A stretch of DNA of 26,004 nucleotides from the NCBI GenBank assembly GCA_002393195.1, contig DGIK01000171.1, positions 1 through 26,004 on the forward strand, in the 5' to 3' direction. Each line of letters starts with the position of its first letter. Positions within the stretch are counted from its first letter, which is position 1. Origin of the DNA: Bacteroidales bacterium UBA3824 (GTDB taxonomy: Bacteria; Bacteroidota; Bacteroidia; Bacteroidales; UBA3824). Under the pieces are notes generated by a model that was not told where the DNA came from, did not search any database, and was given only the letters and a program-made list of their open reading frames with translations. The translations under genes were made by a program, and so were the position numbers. Of the stretch, positions 14,444 to 23,420 are shown piece by piece.

Positions 14444-16189
14444 ATGCATACATTTTTATCAGCCAATAATCTGGCGGACCTTACAGGGACGTCCATCGCT
14501 ACCGCACATAAATGGGGCGAAAATGGCATATATCCATACCATAAAAACGAAAAAGGGCAAGAAGGTTTCTATATGGAAGAACTTACTGACGTTGAACCTG
14601 TAAGAATGATGCTCCGAACACGATGGGAGGACGAATTGCATGTCGCACCTCTGCGTGACTTTACATCGGTAGAGTTGTTCGCGGGGGCGGGCGGTCTGGC
14701 ACTTGGAATGCACATGGCAGGCTTTCGGCATGTACTACTTAATGAAATTGACGCAATGGCTTGTCAAACCTTACGGCGCAATCACCCTGAATGGAATGTA
14801 CTTGAAGGCGACATTCATAATATTGATTTCACCCCATTACGTGGTCATGTCGATTTCCTATCGGGAGGATTTCCTTGTCAGGCATTTTCGTATGCAGGGA
14901 AAAAAGGTGGACTGAATGATACACGTGGCACGTTGTTCTTTGAACTTGCAAGAGCGGTCAAAGAGATACAACCGAAAGTTTTTATGGGCGAAAACGTGAA
15001 AGGACTATTGTCTCACGACAATGGCAGAACACTACAAATAATTCGCAACGCAATTGCTGAATTGGGTTATACGTTAATTGAGCCACGTGTATTAAAGGCA
15101 ATAATGTATCAAGTGCCACAAAAACGAGAACGACTAATTCTTATAGCAATTCGTAACGATATTGCTGGACATGTACAGTTTAAATGGCCCGACCCATATA
15201 GACGTGTGATGACCTTGCGAGATGCATTTTTTTGCGGAGAATTGTTTGAAAACGACGTACCAAAATCTGAAGGTCAACAATATCCACCCAAAAAAGCCCG
15301 AGTTATGGCAATGGTTCCTGAAGGAGGCGACTGGCGCGACCTACCTGAAAAGGAACAAAAAGACTACATGGGTGGTAGTTACTATCTTGGCGGTGGAAAA
15401 ACAGGTATGGCTCGTCGTCTTGCCATGGACGAACCGAGCCTAACTCTTACCTGCGCTCCAGCTCAGAAACAGACCGAACGTTGCCATCCTACGGAAACAC
15501 GCCCTTTGACAGTGCGCGAATATGCACGTATTCAAACATTCCCCGATGATTGGCTTTTTGAAGGTAATATGACAGAACAATACAAACAGATAGGAAATGC
15601 AGTTCCTGTAAATCTTGCATTTGCTATTGGACGTTCTTTAATTCGCCTTTTCAACGACATCGACGCTCAGATGCCCGAAGAAAGCCATTGGGAAGAAGCC
15701 AACAAAATAGCGCAAGGAATGTTGCCGCCAAAATTGTTTGAAATAAACATGTTTGCTGTCAAAGAGGAATATCCTGAAAAAATAGTCTGCAATCAGTATG
15801 CAAAAAAGAACCGTGTAAATATAAGTAAACTTGACTATACAAAGAATGTACTTATATGTCTTGTACCAGACAAATACATCGTTCCATATACAAATAGAGA
15901 TGCCAAAGTCTATTTTACTGGTAAAAAGTTTCCTTCTACTGTTGCTCTCAACAAACTCTACTACTTTATGCCATACACCAAAGGCAAAGGAATTCGCGAT
16001 CTTTATCAAATTAAGGTCGCTCGGATTGCACCCAAACATGAATTTGTGACTGATGCAGATGAAAACGACTTGCGACTGGCTTTTGAGATTGAGTATATTG
16101 CGCAACTACACGATGACTACAAACCAATCCGCCTGAATATTTGGCGAACATTCACCGATACAAAACTTCGGAATGTGCTTGATTTGTAA
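14444..16189 (+). CDS. DNA (cytosine-5) methyltransferase with N-terminal HTH and C-terminal extension
   Basis: 581 residues from the ATG at 14444, chosen because it lies 4 bases after the endonuclease stop; an in-frame 14402 start would overlap it. Residues 1-55 look like a MerR-type HTH (FLSANNLADLTGTSIATAHKWGENGIYP). The m5C core runs about 75-405: motif I ELFAGAGG (77-84), motif IV GGFPCQAFS with catalytic Cys145, motif VI GENV (182-185), motif VIII QKRERL (226-231), motif IX RPLTVREYARIQTFP and motif X QIGNAVPVN (382-390). The target-recognition region lies between VIII and IX. Residues about 410-581 form an extra domain I do not recognise. The enzyme should methylate the same GGNCC sites to protect the host. 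The HTH may allow autoregulation. The stop is only 6 bases from the convergent ABC gene's stop. Confidence 0.93.
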   Translation: MHTFLSANNLADLTGTSIATAHKWGENGIYPYHKNEKGQEGFYMEELTDVEPVRMMLRTRWEDELHVAPLRDFTSVELFAGAGGLALGMHMAGFRHVLLNEIDAMACQTLRRNHPEWNVLEGDIHNIDFTPLRGHVDFLSGGFPCQAFSYAGKKGGLNDTRGTLFFELARAVKEIQPKVFMGENVKGLLSHDNGRTLQIIRNAIAELGYTLIEPRVLKAIMYQVPQKRERLILIAIRNDIAGHVQFKWPDPYRRVMTLRDAFFCGELFENDVPKSEGQQYPPKKARVMAMVPEGGDWRDLPEKEQKDYMGGSYYLGGGKTGMARRLAMDEPSLTLTCAPAQKQTERCHPTETRPLTVREYARIQTFPDDWLFEGNMTEQYKQIGNAVPVNLAFAIGRSLIRLFNDIDAQMPEESHWEEANKIAQGMLPPKLFEINMFAVKEEYPEKIVCNQYAKKNRVNISKLDYTKNVLICLVPDKYIVPYTNRDAKVYFTGKKFPSTVALNKLYYFMPYTKGKGIRDLYQIKVARIAPKHEFVTDADENDLRLAFEIEYIAQLHDDYKPIRLNIWRTFTDTKLRNVLDL

Positions 16190-16195
16190 TCTATT

Positions 16196-19100
16196 TTACC
16201 TCCAAATCTTCAAATCCTGGAATGCCTTCCTCCTTCTCCGTGCGCTCTTGGACTCGTCCGTGCCACGGCTGATGACTTTCTTCTCGCGGCGGCGCTTGCG
16301 TTCCTCAACGAACTCGCCGACACGGTTAAGGACTTTCTTCAAGACGCGGCAATAGAGGCACAGGTACAACAGCAAACTCTGACCCCAAACCACAGCCAGA
16401 TTGAGCCAGTACGTCTCCACATACCAATTTGCAAAGCGTTTTCTCGGTGCGTAAAAATGCGCACGAAGCCACTTGTGGTGCGGATCCATGTAGATTGGGA
16501 TTGCCTTTTGGTAAATGCGGTTGTTGTATTCCATAATGCGCTCAGTCTCGCGGTTGTTGGTCACAAAATCCGAAAGCGATTCGTTGTGATAGTCGCGCTT
16601 CAAATCGAGGTACGCCTTGCGCTGCTCCGGGGTCTGCTGACGCTCGGAGATGTAATTGTCGCGCTCCTTGCTCGCATCCTTAAACTGACGGATGTAATAA
16701 CTCCTCAGCGCGTCAAAATATTCCTGAACCTTGGCAATGAGCGCAGGGGTGCAAAGCTCGTATGTCAGGCTGTCGGGATTGAAATCGGGACGCACGTTGA
16801 GATTCTCCTCCATCTCCTGCCTTACCTCGTTGCGGATGGTGAGAAGGTCGCTCTCAATGGTGGCGCGGCTCGCCGTGTCCGACACAGAACGGTTGTAGTT
16901 GGAAAGCTTATTTTCGAGGTGTTTGAGCCAAAAATCACGCTTCATAATTGCGTTCTGCATCTGTTTTTCGTATTGATAGATTGGACGCTCGTACTCATTG
17001 TCAACAAACTGCTCCACCGCCAATCCTTCATACGCCCAACGTGCCACAAAGATGTCGCCATACATCGGCACCACACCGGGGCGGGTGATGGTGGGATTGA
17101 GTTTGTCAAAACTTACCAAAACGCCCGTCAACATTATCTGCGGGATTATCAGGAAAGGTATTAATATATAGATAGTTACAGTGGTCTTAAAGGCATCGGA
17201 AATGTTGAGACCCATAATATTTGCATTTACCCAAACGGCAAACAGCATCAGCCAATACTTAAAGTACATTCCATGAATCTCCAATATCGAATTTCCAATT
17301 GCCACAAACGTAAACGCCTGATATGCAGACATGAACAACAATATCACAACCTTCGACAACATATACGCGCCGTCGCTGAGGTTAAGGAACTGTTCACGTT
17401 TGCGCACAGCACGGTCTTTGATGATTTCCTGCGCACTCACAGTCAAGCCCACAAATATCGCAATTATCACTGACATAAATATATATACGGGCAAATTGCT
17501 GTTGTTGAGGAACACGTACTCGCCACCCGCATCACGGGAGATGTTGCGGTATTTGATTATATATGTCAATAGCAATGCAATGAGCGGCGTCTCCAATAGG
17601 TTGATGAGTACATACTGCATATTGCTAAACTTGGCGAGGACGTCACGCTTCATGAAAATCATAAACTGCCCGAGGCGGTCTGGTATTTTGAAGCCGACTT
17701 TCGGCAAATGCTTGACATATACCGACTTCTTCTTTTCAACGCTCGACACCTTCTCAAAATACTCGTTCCACTCCTTGGGCTGGACTTTGCGCTGCTGCGT
17801 GACGTTACCATATTCGTCGATGACGTGCCCCTCAACGATATTGAAAATCTGTTCAGGGTTCACGTTGCCGCAAGTCTGGCACTCCGAGTCGTTCCAATTT
17901 GCCTGACGGATTCTCGACTTGAAATACGTGATGCCCTCCACCGGGTCTCCTTTATATATAAGGTAGCCGCCGGTGTCGAGGATTATCAATGAATCGAACA
18001 TCTTAAAAATCTCGCTCGACGGCTGGTGGATGACTAAAAAGACAAGCTTGCCCTTGTTTGTGAGTTCGCGAAGGAGGTCGAGGATATTTTCAGAATCACG
18101 CGACGACAGACCCGAAGTAGGCTCGTCGAGGAAAAGTATGGAAGGCTCACGTATAAGCTCCATTGCAATATTCAATCGCTTGCGCTGACCGCCCGAAATA
18201 CGCTTGTTCAACGGGTTGCCGACCTGCATATTGCGGATTTCATAAAGCCCGAGTGATTTCAATAGTTTCAGGACTTTACGGTAGAGCTGCGGGCGGGTGT
18301 AATTGTCAAAACATTGCTTTGCGCTGTAATATAGGTTTTGGAATACAGTCAATTCCTCTATCAAAAGGTCGTCCTGAGATACGTAACCAATCAAGCCATC
18401 AAGTTCGCCGTTGTTGTCGTGGATGTCGATGCCATTTACCCAAACGTGCCCCGACGAAGGCTTGCTGATGCCATTGAGGACGTTGAGGAGCGTGGTCTTG
18501 CCCGCGCCCGACGACCCCATAATGCCAACGAGTTTGCCGCTCTTCTCCATAAAACTCATCGAGTGCAAACCATACGCGCCATTGGGGAATTTATATTCTA
18601 TCTTATCGACTTCAAAGACAATGCGTCCCTTGGTAGTATCTATGTTATAGGCACTTACAATGTCGCTGTAATATATCGGTTTCTTAAACTTCGGACCCCT
18701 TATCGACGAGCCGAGCGACAATACGTGCACACGGTCGGGATTGAGTATAGTGCCGTTCATCGATACTTCCTGACCATTTACGAATGTGAACAGGAACATA
18801 TTGACCGACGCCACTTTATAAAAAATAATCTGTCCGCTGAGATTTTCGCTGTAAATATGCTTGACGGTGTCGCTGTGGAAACCGTAATCGTTGTCAACTA
18901 TCAAAAGTTTGTCGCTCTCCGGAATTTGCATCAACGACGAGAAAAGCACGAAATCCCTCACTCCGTTGAATTCGTCCTCCGATACATTGAATGCGCGGGC
19001 GATATTCTGCACAAAATTGAGCTGTTCTGTATTGTCGGCATCGGTACTGCCAATCCTCACAAATTCGAGCATACGGACGAGCAGATAAACCTTCTGACGC

Positions 19101-19372
19101 TGAACGAGTTCCTTATTGATGGCATCGCAGATGACGAGTACCTTGGTGCTGCTCGACGACAATACCTTCATCCTCTTGCCACCGGAGGTGCGCGTCCTAA
19201 GTTGCTCATACATCGACATATACGACTTCATATAGCTGCCCACAAGGTCGTGGCGCAACTCGTGGCTTAGGAAACCCTCTACAATGTTATGTGTGGCCTT
19301 TTGGTCGCCCTCTTTGGAAGCCGCAATTATTGCAAACAACTGCATCAATGCCTTCAATATACTCTCGCTCAT
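16196..19372 (-). CDS. ABCG-like ABC transporter (ATPase-permease half transporter) with TerB-like N-terminus
   Basis: 1058 residues. About 1-150 is helical and TerB-like (AIIAASKEGDQKATHNIVEGFL; ARAFNVSEDEFNGVRDF), and 155-245 is a beta-rich linker. The ATPase domain has Walker A GSSGAGKTT (286-294), Q-loop Q333, signature ISGGQRKRL (392-400), Walker B SILFLDEPTSG (411-421) and H-loop H449. The ABC2 membrane domain follows from about 565, with helices near 585-605, 625-648, 670-695, 703-722 and 732-755. An ARWAYEGLAVEQFVDNEYER motif (777-796) is close to eukaryotic ABCG proteins. A long charged, coiled-coil-like loop (about 795-985) precedes a last helix (988-1010) and a basic tail. It is third in a unit after a lipoprotein and a small exported protein. 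Substrate unknown; a lipid or envelope component is plausible. Confidence 0.9.
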   Translation of the reverse strand: MSESILKALMQLFAIIAASKEGDQKATHNIVEGFLSHELRHDLVGSYMKSYMSMYEQLRTRTSGGKRMKVLSSSSTKVLVICDAINKELVQRQKVYLLVRMLEFVRIGSTDADNTEQLNFVQNIARAFNVSEDEFNGVRDFVLFSSLMQIPESDKLLIVDNDYGFHSDTVKHIYSENLSGQIIFYKVASVNMFLFTFVNGQEVSMNGTILNPDRVHVLSLGSSIRGPKFKKPIYYSDIVSAYNIDTTKGRIVFEVDKIEYKFPNGAYGLHSMSFMEKSGKLVGIMGSSGAGKTTLLNVLNGISKPSSGHVWVNGIDIHDNNGELDGLIGYVSQDDLLIEELTVFQNLYYSAKQCFDNYTRPQLYRKVLKLLKSLGLYEIRNMQVGNPLNKRISGGQRKRLNIAMELIREPSILFLDEPTSGLSSRDSENILDLLRELTNKGKLVFLVIHQPSSEIFKMFDSLIILDTGGYLIYKGDPVEGITYFKSRIRQANWNDSECQTCGNVNPEQIFNIVEGHVIDEYGNVTQQRKVQPKEWNEYFEKVSSVEKKKSVYVKHLPKVGFKIPDRLGQFMIFMKRDVLAKFSNMQYVLINLLETPLIALLLTYIIKYRNISRDAGGEYVFLNNSNLPVYIFMSVIIAIFVGLTVSAQEIIKDRAVRKREQFLNLSDGAYMLSKVVILLFMSAYQAFTFVAIGNSILEIHGMYFKYWLMLFAVWVNANIMGLNISDAFKTTVTIYILIPFLIIPQIMLTGVLVSFDKLNPTITRPGVVPMYGDIFVARWAYEGLAVEQFVDNEYERPIYQYEKQMQNAIMKRDFWLKHLENKLSNYNRSVSDTASRATIESDLLTIRNEVRQEMEENLNVRPDFNPDSLTYELCTPALIAKVQEYFDALRSYYIRQFKDASKERDNYISERQQTPEQRKAYLDLKRDYHNESLSDFVTNNRETERIMEYNNRIYQKAIPIYMDPHHKWLRAHFYAPRKRFANWYVETYWLNLAVVWGQSLLLYLCLYCRVLKKVLNRVGEFVEERKRRREKKVISRGTDESKSARRRRKAFQDLKIWR

Positions 19373-19435
19373 ATATCGTGCTGATAGGGTCTGTGAGTGT
19401 TTTTAGTAATTAGAATCCGTTTTTTGGGGTTAATG

Positions 19436-19855
19436 TTAATACTTAAAGCCAATCAACAGAATGGCAAATCCACTTTCAGGAGCCTTGTCGCCGAGCCGCG
19501 CCTCTATGACGCAATCTACCGTGGAGCCAAACTTGAAGTCCCAATACGGCGCGTCCTTGTGGTCGGCGTTGCAGAATAGCTCGTTGCGCTCCGAATCATA
19601 GACGGTAAACACCAAGTCGCCATCCTTCAAACCGCTGCAAGCCGCAAGCCTGTAAGTACTTCCGCCATAGAACGTTACGTGAAATTCCGCAGTCTCGTCC
19701 GATGAGATTGGGGTCTGATACACCTGTCCGTCGCTGATGTAGGACGACGGGATGTGCCGCGCACAAAAATTGAGCAACGTGTCGGCCTGCGCGCTCGCAA
19801 TGCGCGGCATCATCAGCGCAACGAGCATTGCTATTATGAACAATGTTTTTTTCAT
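19436..19855 (-). CDS. Small exported protein of unknown function
   Basis: 139 residues from the ATG at 19855; an upstream in-frame TTG at 19873 is less likely. A clear signal peptide (MKKTLFIIAMLVALMMPRIASA) is followed by about 117 mature residues. These have alternating hydrophobic and polar stretches (AEFHVTFYGGSTYRLAACSG, DLVFTVYDSERNELF, STVDCVIEARLGD, SGFAILLIGFKY), suggesting a small beta-sandwich in the periplasm. Three or four cysteines (for example in NFCARH, AACSG, LFCNAD, VDCVIE) could pair as disulfides. It ends 63 bases before the ABC transporter start and follows the lipoprotein gene, so it is likely a partner of the transporter. I recognise no named family. Confidence 0.78.
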   Translation of the reverse strand: MKKTLFIIAMLVALMMPRIASAQADTLLNFCARHIPSSYISDGQVYQTPISSDETAEFHVTFYGGSTYRLAACSGLKDGDLVFTVYDSERNELFCNADHKDAPYWDFKFGSTVDCVIEARLGDKAPESGFAILLIGFKY

Positions 19856-19975
19856 CTCAATTACATTTTTCAAGTTTCGTAGTTTTTTTTACAACGAACA
19901 AAACAAATGTTTGCGTCTCTACATTTAATCCGTTGTTAAAATATAAAACCACTTGCGAAAGTTGAGTTATATTAT

Positions 19976-20911
19976 TTATCGTGTGATGCTTTCACGGATG
20001 CGCTCCACCTTGTCGGCGATGGCAAGTACGTGCGACTTTTCTATCATCACCTGCGATTCGCTGTTGATGACTGTAATCTTGCCCTCCTCGTCGGTCTCCG
20101 CAGGCTTGTACGTATATTTAACGTTGATTGCGTCGTATATGTTGGCTATCTCCGAAAGTTTTTCGAGAAACGAATCGTAATCCTTGCCCACCGTGCCGTA
20201 ATATGGGCGCAGGAGTTCGATGAGGTTGTTGAGCGGGTGCTTCTGCTGACCAATTGTCTGGAATTGGCTTTCGCTCATCTGCTCCACGGGGCATATATGC
20301 GTAAGGAGGTATAGACCCTCCACCCAGCCGCCCGCGATGATGAGTGCGCCCACCTCGTTGCGCTCGCTGTTCATCAGGTATGCGTCTGACTCGCGATATA
20401 CCATCGACGCTATGAACATAAGCGAATCCTTGTCGCCGCTGTTGCGTTCGATGCGCTCCATAGTTTGCTCATTGAAGGTATTTAGCACGCCCAACTCTGT
20501 GGTGAGCGACCTCACCGCGCCGAAATATGCCGTGGCGTCTGGAAGCTGGTCAAAGGCGTTGATATAGCCAAGATCGGCACCATACACGCCTACATTGAGG
20601 GCTTGCTTGAATGTTGTAGTATAATTGCCGCGCTTGCTTACGTCGCTGAGAATTTCGCGGTGGTAAGGCTGCCCAAAACTTTTTAGCATAGTAGCGAGCT
20701 GAATCGGCGAAGGCACGTTGAAAAGCCTGTTGTTGACCTTCAACAACGCCGAGCGCGAAGGGTCGAGCCCCCCAGGTTGCGACTGCGCAGTGCTGCTCGA
20801 ATCGCCGTTGCCGCCTTGATTGCCGTTATTGACTGTACCGGCACACCCAGCGACCACTGCCGACGCAACTGCCAGCAACAGGTATTTCCTTAGTTTCGGT
20901 AATAGTTTCAT
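19976..20911 (-). CDS. Lipoprotein of unknown function, first gene of the ABC transporter unit
   Basis: 311 residues. The lipoprotein signal peptide MKLLPKLRKYLLLAVASAVVAGC places the lipidated cysteine at position 23. A Gly/Asn/Ser-rich linker (about 24-50) follows. The rest (about 50-311) is largely helical: VPSPIQLATMLKSFGQPYHREIL, KQALNVGVYGADLGYINAF, ERNEVGALIIAGGWVEGLYLLTHI and HPLNNLIELLRPYYGTVGKDYDSFLEKLSEIANIYDAI. I do not know a named domain. No acidic patch follows the cysteine, so a periplasm-facing location is more likely than surface display. The next gene starts 120 bases downstream on the same strand. No full TAnnTTTG box was found in the 121-base gap upstream, so the start of this transcription unit is uncertain. 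Confidence 0.8.
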   Translation of the reverse strand: MKLLPKLRKYLLLAVASAVVAGCAGTVNNGNQGGNGDSSSTAQSQPGGLDPSRSALLKVNNRLFNVPSPIQLATMLKSFGQPYHREILSDVSKRGNYTTTFKQALNVGVYGADLGYINAFDQLPDATAYFGAVRSLTTELGVLNTFNEQTMERIERNSGDKDSLMFIASMVYRESDAYLMNSERNEVGALIIAGGWVEGLYLLTHICPVEQMSESQFQTIGQQKHPLNNLIELLRPYYGTVGKDYDSFLEKLSEIANIYDAINVKYTYKPAETDEEGKITVINSESQVMIEKSHVLAIADKVERIRESITR

Positions 20912-21032
20912 TTTGTTGTAACTATTTAATAATTTTGTTTTTTTTACAATTGCCGTTGCAAATTTGGCAAAAATTTTTGGAAATACTATCGTTTTTTTTT
21001 AAATTCGTTTTCCAAAACATAAAAGTGCGACG

Positions 21033-22076
21033 CTATTTGACATACACCAATGTAGCGCCGCCGCCATACTCCTCAAACGAAGCGTCCTGATACTGACAGC
21101 GTTTGTAATTGCGGTCGAGACACTTGCGGAGTTCGAGTTTGAGGCTGCCGTTGCCTTTGCCGTGTATGAAAACCACCTTCTTGACGTGCGGGTCGGCGAT
21201 GCACTCGTCCAACTTCTCGCGGAATACCTTCATCTGATAGTCGAGCATATCCTTGGGCGTCATACCAGCCTCATTGTCAATGATTTCTGTGAGATGCAGA
21301 TCTATGACCACCTTTTCGGGCTTGCGCTGAGGTTTTTGGGATTTCGACGGTTTGTCGGCATCCTTGTGTTGCAACTTGCCGTCCTTCAACGAGCGCAGAG
21401 CGTCGTCCATCTCCTTGTTTTCGAGTACAGGTATGATGTAAGCCTTGCCATCGAAAAAGTCGTTGTCATTATAATAACTCTCCTGATAAAACTTTGGCGC
21501 GTGCATCTTGACCTCCGCCTCAATTGGCTTGCGCGGCGTAGTGTCGCCGTCGCGGTAGGTAAGGAGTTGCAGCTTGATGCCGCCAATCTCGCCAATGTCG
21601 GCGCGGCGGAAAGTCTCGATGTACTCCTTGGTGTCGGGCTCCAACACGCCCATAGCCGAGAGGTAGCCCGGACGCCCAACAATGGGACGGAGATAATTGT
21701 AGCACATATTGTACTCGCTGTCGTTGACGAGATAAAACTCCAAGTCGCACTTGTCCAACGGCTTGCCGTCCGCCGGAACGAATGCCGCCAAAAGTTCCAC
21801 AGCGTCATTTTTGGGCGTTTTGGGAGTGGCATTGTGGAGCACAATGCGGCGCGGACCCTCGGTGCGAGGCTCCGTCTTAGGCTCCGGTTCGGGCTTTGCC
21901 AAATTTTTTTGCACCGGCATTGCGTCGGGATCCAATATCAGTTCACGCGCCATCACTGGCACCTCAAAGTCATCACTATTAAGCACATACACCATTCCAT
22001 CGCCCGTCACACGGGTTACAGTGCCGTGGTCGTCCTCGTTGAGGAACTTCACTTTGTCGCCTTTCTTAAAATTCAT
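21033..22076 (-). CDS. DUF2027 and Smr (MutS2-type) domain protein
   Basis: 347 residues. Residues 1-50 form an SH3-like beta segment (FKKGDKVKFLNEDDHGTVTRV). About 77-220 is the DUF2027-type domain seen in Bacteroidota proteins (DKCDLEFYLVNDSEYNMCYNYL; IGGIKLQLLTY; FYQESYYNDNDFF). A Lys/Pro linker leads to the Smr domain (about 255-347) with its DLHL motif at 259-262, the HGKGNG motif at 305-310 and GGGATLVYVK at the end. Smr domains are nucleases or nucleic-acid binders, known in MutS2, where they act in recombination suppression or ribosome rescue. The MutS ATPase core is absent. It is divergent from queA over an 84-base gap with facing promoters. Confidence 0.88.
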   Translation of the reverse strand: MNFKKGDKVKFLNEDDHGTVTRVTGDGMVYVLNSDDFEVPVMARELILDPDAMPVQKNLAKPEPEPKTEPRTEGPRRIVLHNATPKTPKNDAVELLAAFVPADGKPLDKCDLEFYLVNDSEYNMCYNYLRPIVGRPGYLSAMGVLEPDTKEYIETFRRADIGEIGGIKLQLLTYRDGDTTPRKPIEAEVKMHAPKFYQESYYNDNDFFDGKAYIIPVLENKEMDDALRSLKDGKLQHKDADKPSKSQKPQRKPEKVVIDLHLTEIIDNEAGMTPKDMLDYQMKVFREKLDECIADPHVKKVVFIHGKGNGSLKLELRKCLDRNYKRCQYQDASFEEYGGGATLVYVK

Positions 22077-22101
22077 TTTGCTTTTTACTTTTTTATTGCG
22101 T

Positions 22102-22109
22102 CAAAGTTA
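22102..22109 (-). promoter_or_regulatory. -7 promoter box of the DUF2027-Smr gene
   Basis: Minus-strand TAACTTTG matches TAnnTTTG, 26 bases from the ATG at 22076. A second match (TAAATTTG, 22122-22129) lies 13 bases further upstream. The two could be alternative starts. Confidence 0.5.
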
Positions 22110-22111
22110 GT

Positions 22112-22119
22112 TATTTTTG
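22112..22119 (+). promoter_or_regulatory. -7 promoter box of queA
   Basis: TATTTTTG matches TAnnTTTG and lies 41 bases before the queA ATG. It nearly abuts the divergent box at 22102-22109, so the two promoters probably compete or share control. Confidence 0.5.
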
Positions 22120-22160
22120 CACAAATTTAGCACAATAATTATGCAAAAAAACAAAATAAA

Positions 22161-23363
22161 ATGTCATCACCCAAAAACATCGAAATAGCTGACTTCAATT
22201 ACGACCTACCCGACGAGCGGATAGCCAAGTTTCCATTGAAGGACAGAGACAAATGCAAACTCCTGATATACAAGGACAACCAAATATCAGAAGGCATATT
22301 TTCAGACGTTGAAAAGATGCTTTCGCCCGATACTTTGATGGTAGTAAACGACACCAAAGTAATCCCCGCAAGGCTCGAATTTTTTACAGAAAACGGTGCG
22401 CGGATAGAGATTTTTTGCCTCGAACCCCACCTTCCCGCCGACTACGACAGCAATTTTGCCTCCAAATCGGAGTGTCAATGGAAGTGTCTCGCCGGAAATC
22501 TCAAACGTTGGAAAAACTTCAATCTCCGCCGCGCCCTCACCTGCGCCGACGGCTCCTCCATCAACCTCGAAGTTGAAAAAATGGAAGTCTCCGGCGGCGA
22601 AGTCATCGCCAAATTCAGTTGGGACGGCGGCAAATCGTTCTCCGAAGTAATCGACGCCGCCGGCAGCATCCCTATCCCACCCTACCTCAACCGCAAGGCG
22701 CAGGAATCGGACAACACTGATTATCAGACTGTTTACTCGCTCTACAAAGGTTCTGTGGCAGCACCCACGGCGGGCTTGCATTTTAGCCCCGAATTGATGC
22801 AACGCCTCCGCTGCAAGGTGGGACGATTGACTTTGCACGTCGGCGCAGGTACGTTCAAGCCCGTAAAGACGCAGACCATCGGCGAACACGAAATGCACAG
22901 GGAGTTTTTCAGCGTCAACATCAACTTCCTTGAAGACCTTCTCGCACACCTCGGACACATCACAGCCGTCGGCACCACGTCCGTCCGCACCCTCGAATCG
23001 CTCTATTGGCTTGGCTGCAAAATCCTCAGCAACCAACCCGCCGAACACCTTTCACAATGGGAATGTTATGACGACAACGCCCCCGACACAGCACCCGCCG
23101 ACGCTATCAACGCCATCATCAATTATCTAAAAAACAACGGCTTGGACACCTACAAAGCCTCAACTGGCATTATGATTTGCCCTGGCTACCGCTACCGCAT
23201 CGTCAATACCATCATCACCAACTTCCACCAACCGCAAAGCACGTTGCTGTTGCTCGTCTCGGCGGCTGTGGGCGACAAGTGGAAGGTTATTTATGATTAC
23301 GCCTTGCAACACGATTTCAGGTTTTTGAGTTACGGCGATAGCTGCTACTTGGAGGTGGGATAA
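22161..23363 (+). CDS. queA: S-adenosylmethionine:tRNA ribosyltransferase-isomerase
   Basis: 400 residues. QueA transfers and isomerises the ribosyl part of S-adenosylmethionine onto 7-aminomethyl-7-deazaguanine in tRNA to make epoxyqueuosine, the penultimate step of queuosine biosynthesis. Hallmarks are LPDERIAKFPLKDRDKCKLL at the N-terminus, VVNDTKVIPARL (61-72), VAAPTAGLHF (199-208), LHVGAGTFKPV (225-235), EHEMHREFF (242-250), GTTSVRTLES (271-280), TNFHQPQSTLLLLVSA (353-368) and YGDSCYL (391-397, the usual YGDAML position). It is somewhat longer than the roughly 350-residue E. coli enzyme because of extra residues around 90-150, as in other Bacteroidota homologues. It probably shares a transcript with the next gene, 57 bases downstream. 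Confidence 0.95.
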   Translation: MSSPKNIEIADFNYDLPDERIAKFPLKDRDKCKLLIYKDNQISEGIFSDVEKMLSPDTLMVVNDTKVIPARLEFFTENGARIEIFCLEPHLPADYDSNFASKSECQWKCLAGNLKRWKNFNLRRALTCADGSSINLEVEKMEVSGGEVIAKFSWDGGKSFSEVIDAAGSIPIPPYLNRKAQESDNTDYQTVYSLYKGSVAAPTAGLHFSPELMQRLRCKVGRLTLHVGAGTFKPVKTQTIGEHEMHREFFSVNINFLEDLLAHLGHITAVGTTSVRTLESLYWLGCKILSNQPAEHLSQWECYDDNAPDTAPADAINAIINYLKNNGLDTYKASTGIMICPGYRYRIVNTIITNFHQPQSTLLLLVSAAVGDKWKVIYDYALQHDFRFLSYGDSCYLEVG

Positions 23364-23420
23364 TAATATTTTTCTCTGTTGTGGTACGAAATATGCACTA
23401 CATATCAAAAAAACTGAAAA

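Noticed and set aside
18338..19270. 310-codon plus-strand frame opposite the ABC transporter
   Set aside because: Antisense shadow of the ATPase domain; no start signals, no conserved motif.
19913..19922. GCGTCTCTAC as a degraded second copy of the palindromic element
   Set aside because: Only ten bases match and neither heptad arms nor TTAATTAA flank it; chance cannot be excluded, so it is not listed as a repeat.
21162..22130. 322-codon plus-strand frame opposite the DUF2027-Smr gene
   Set aside because: Antisense to a gene with clear Smr motifs; the translation lacks any recognisable feature.
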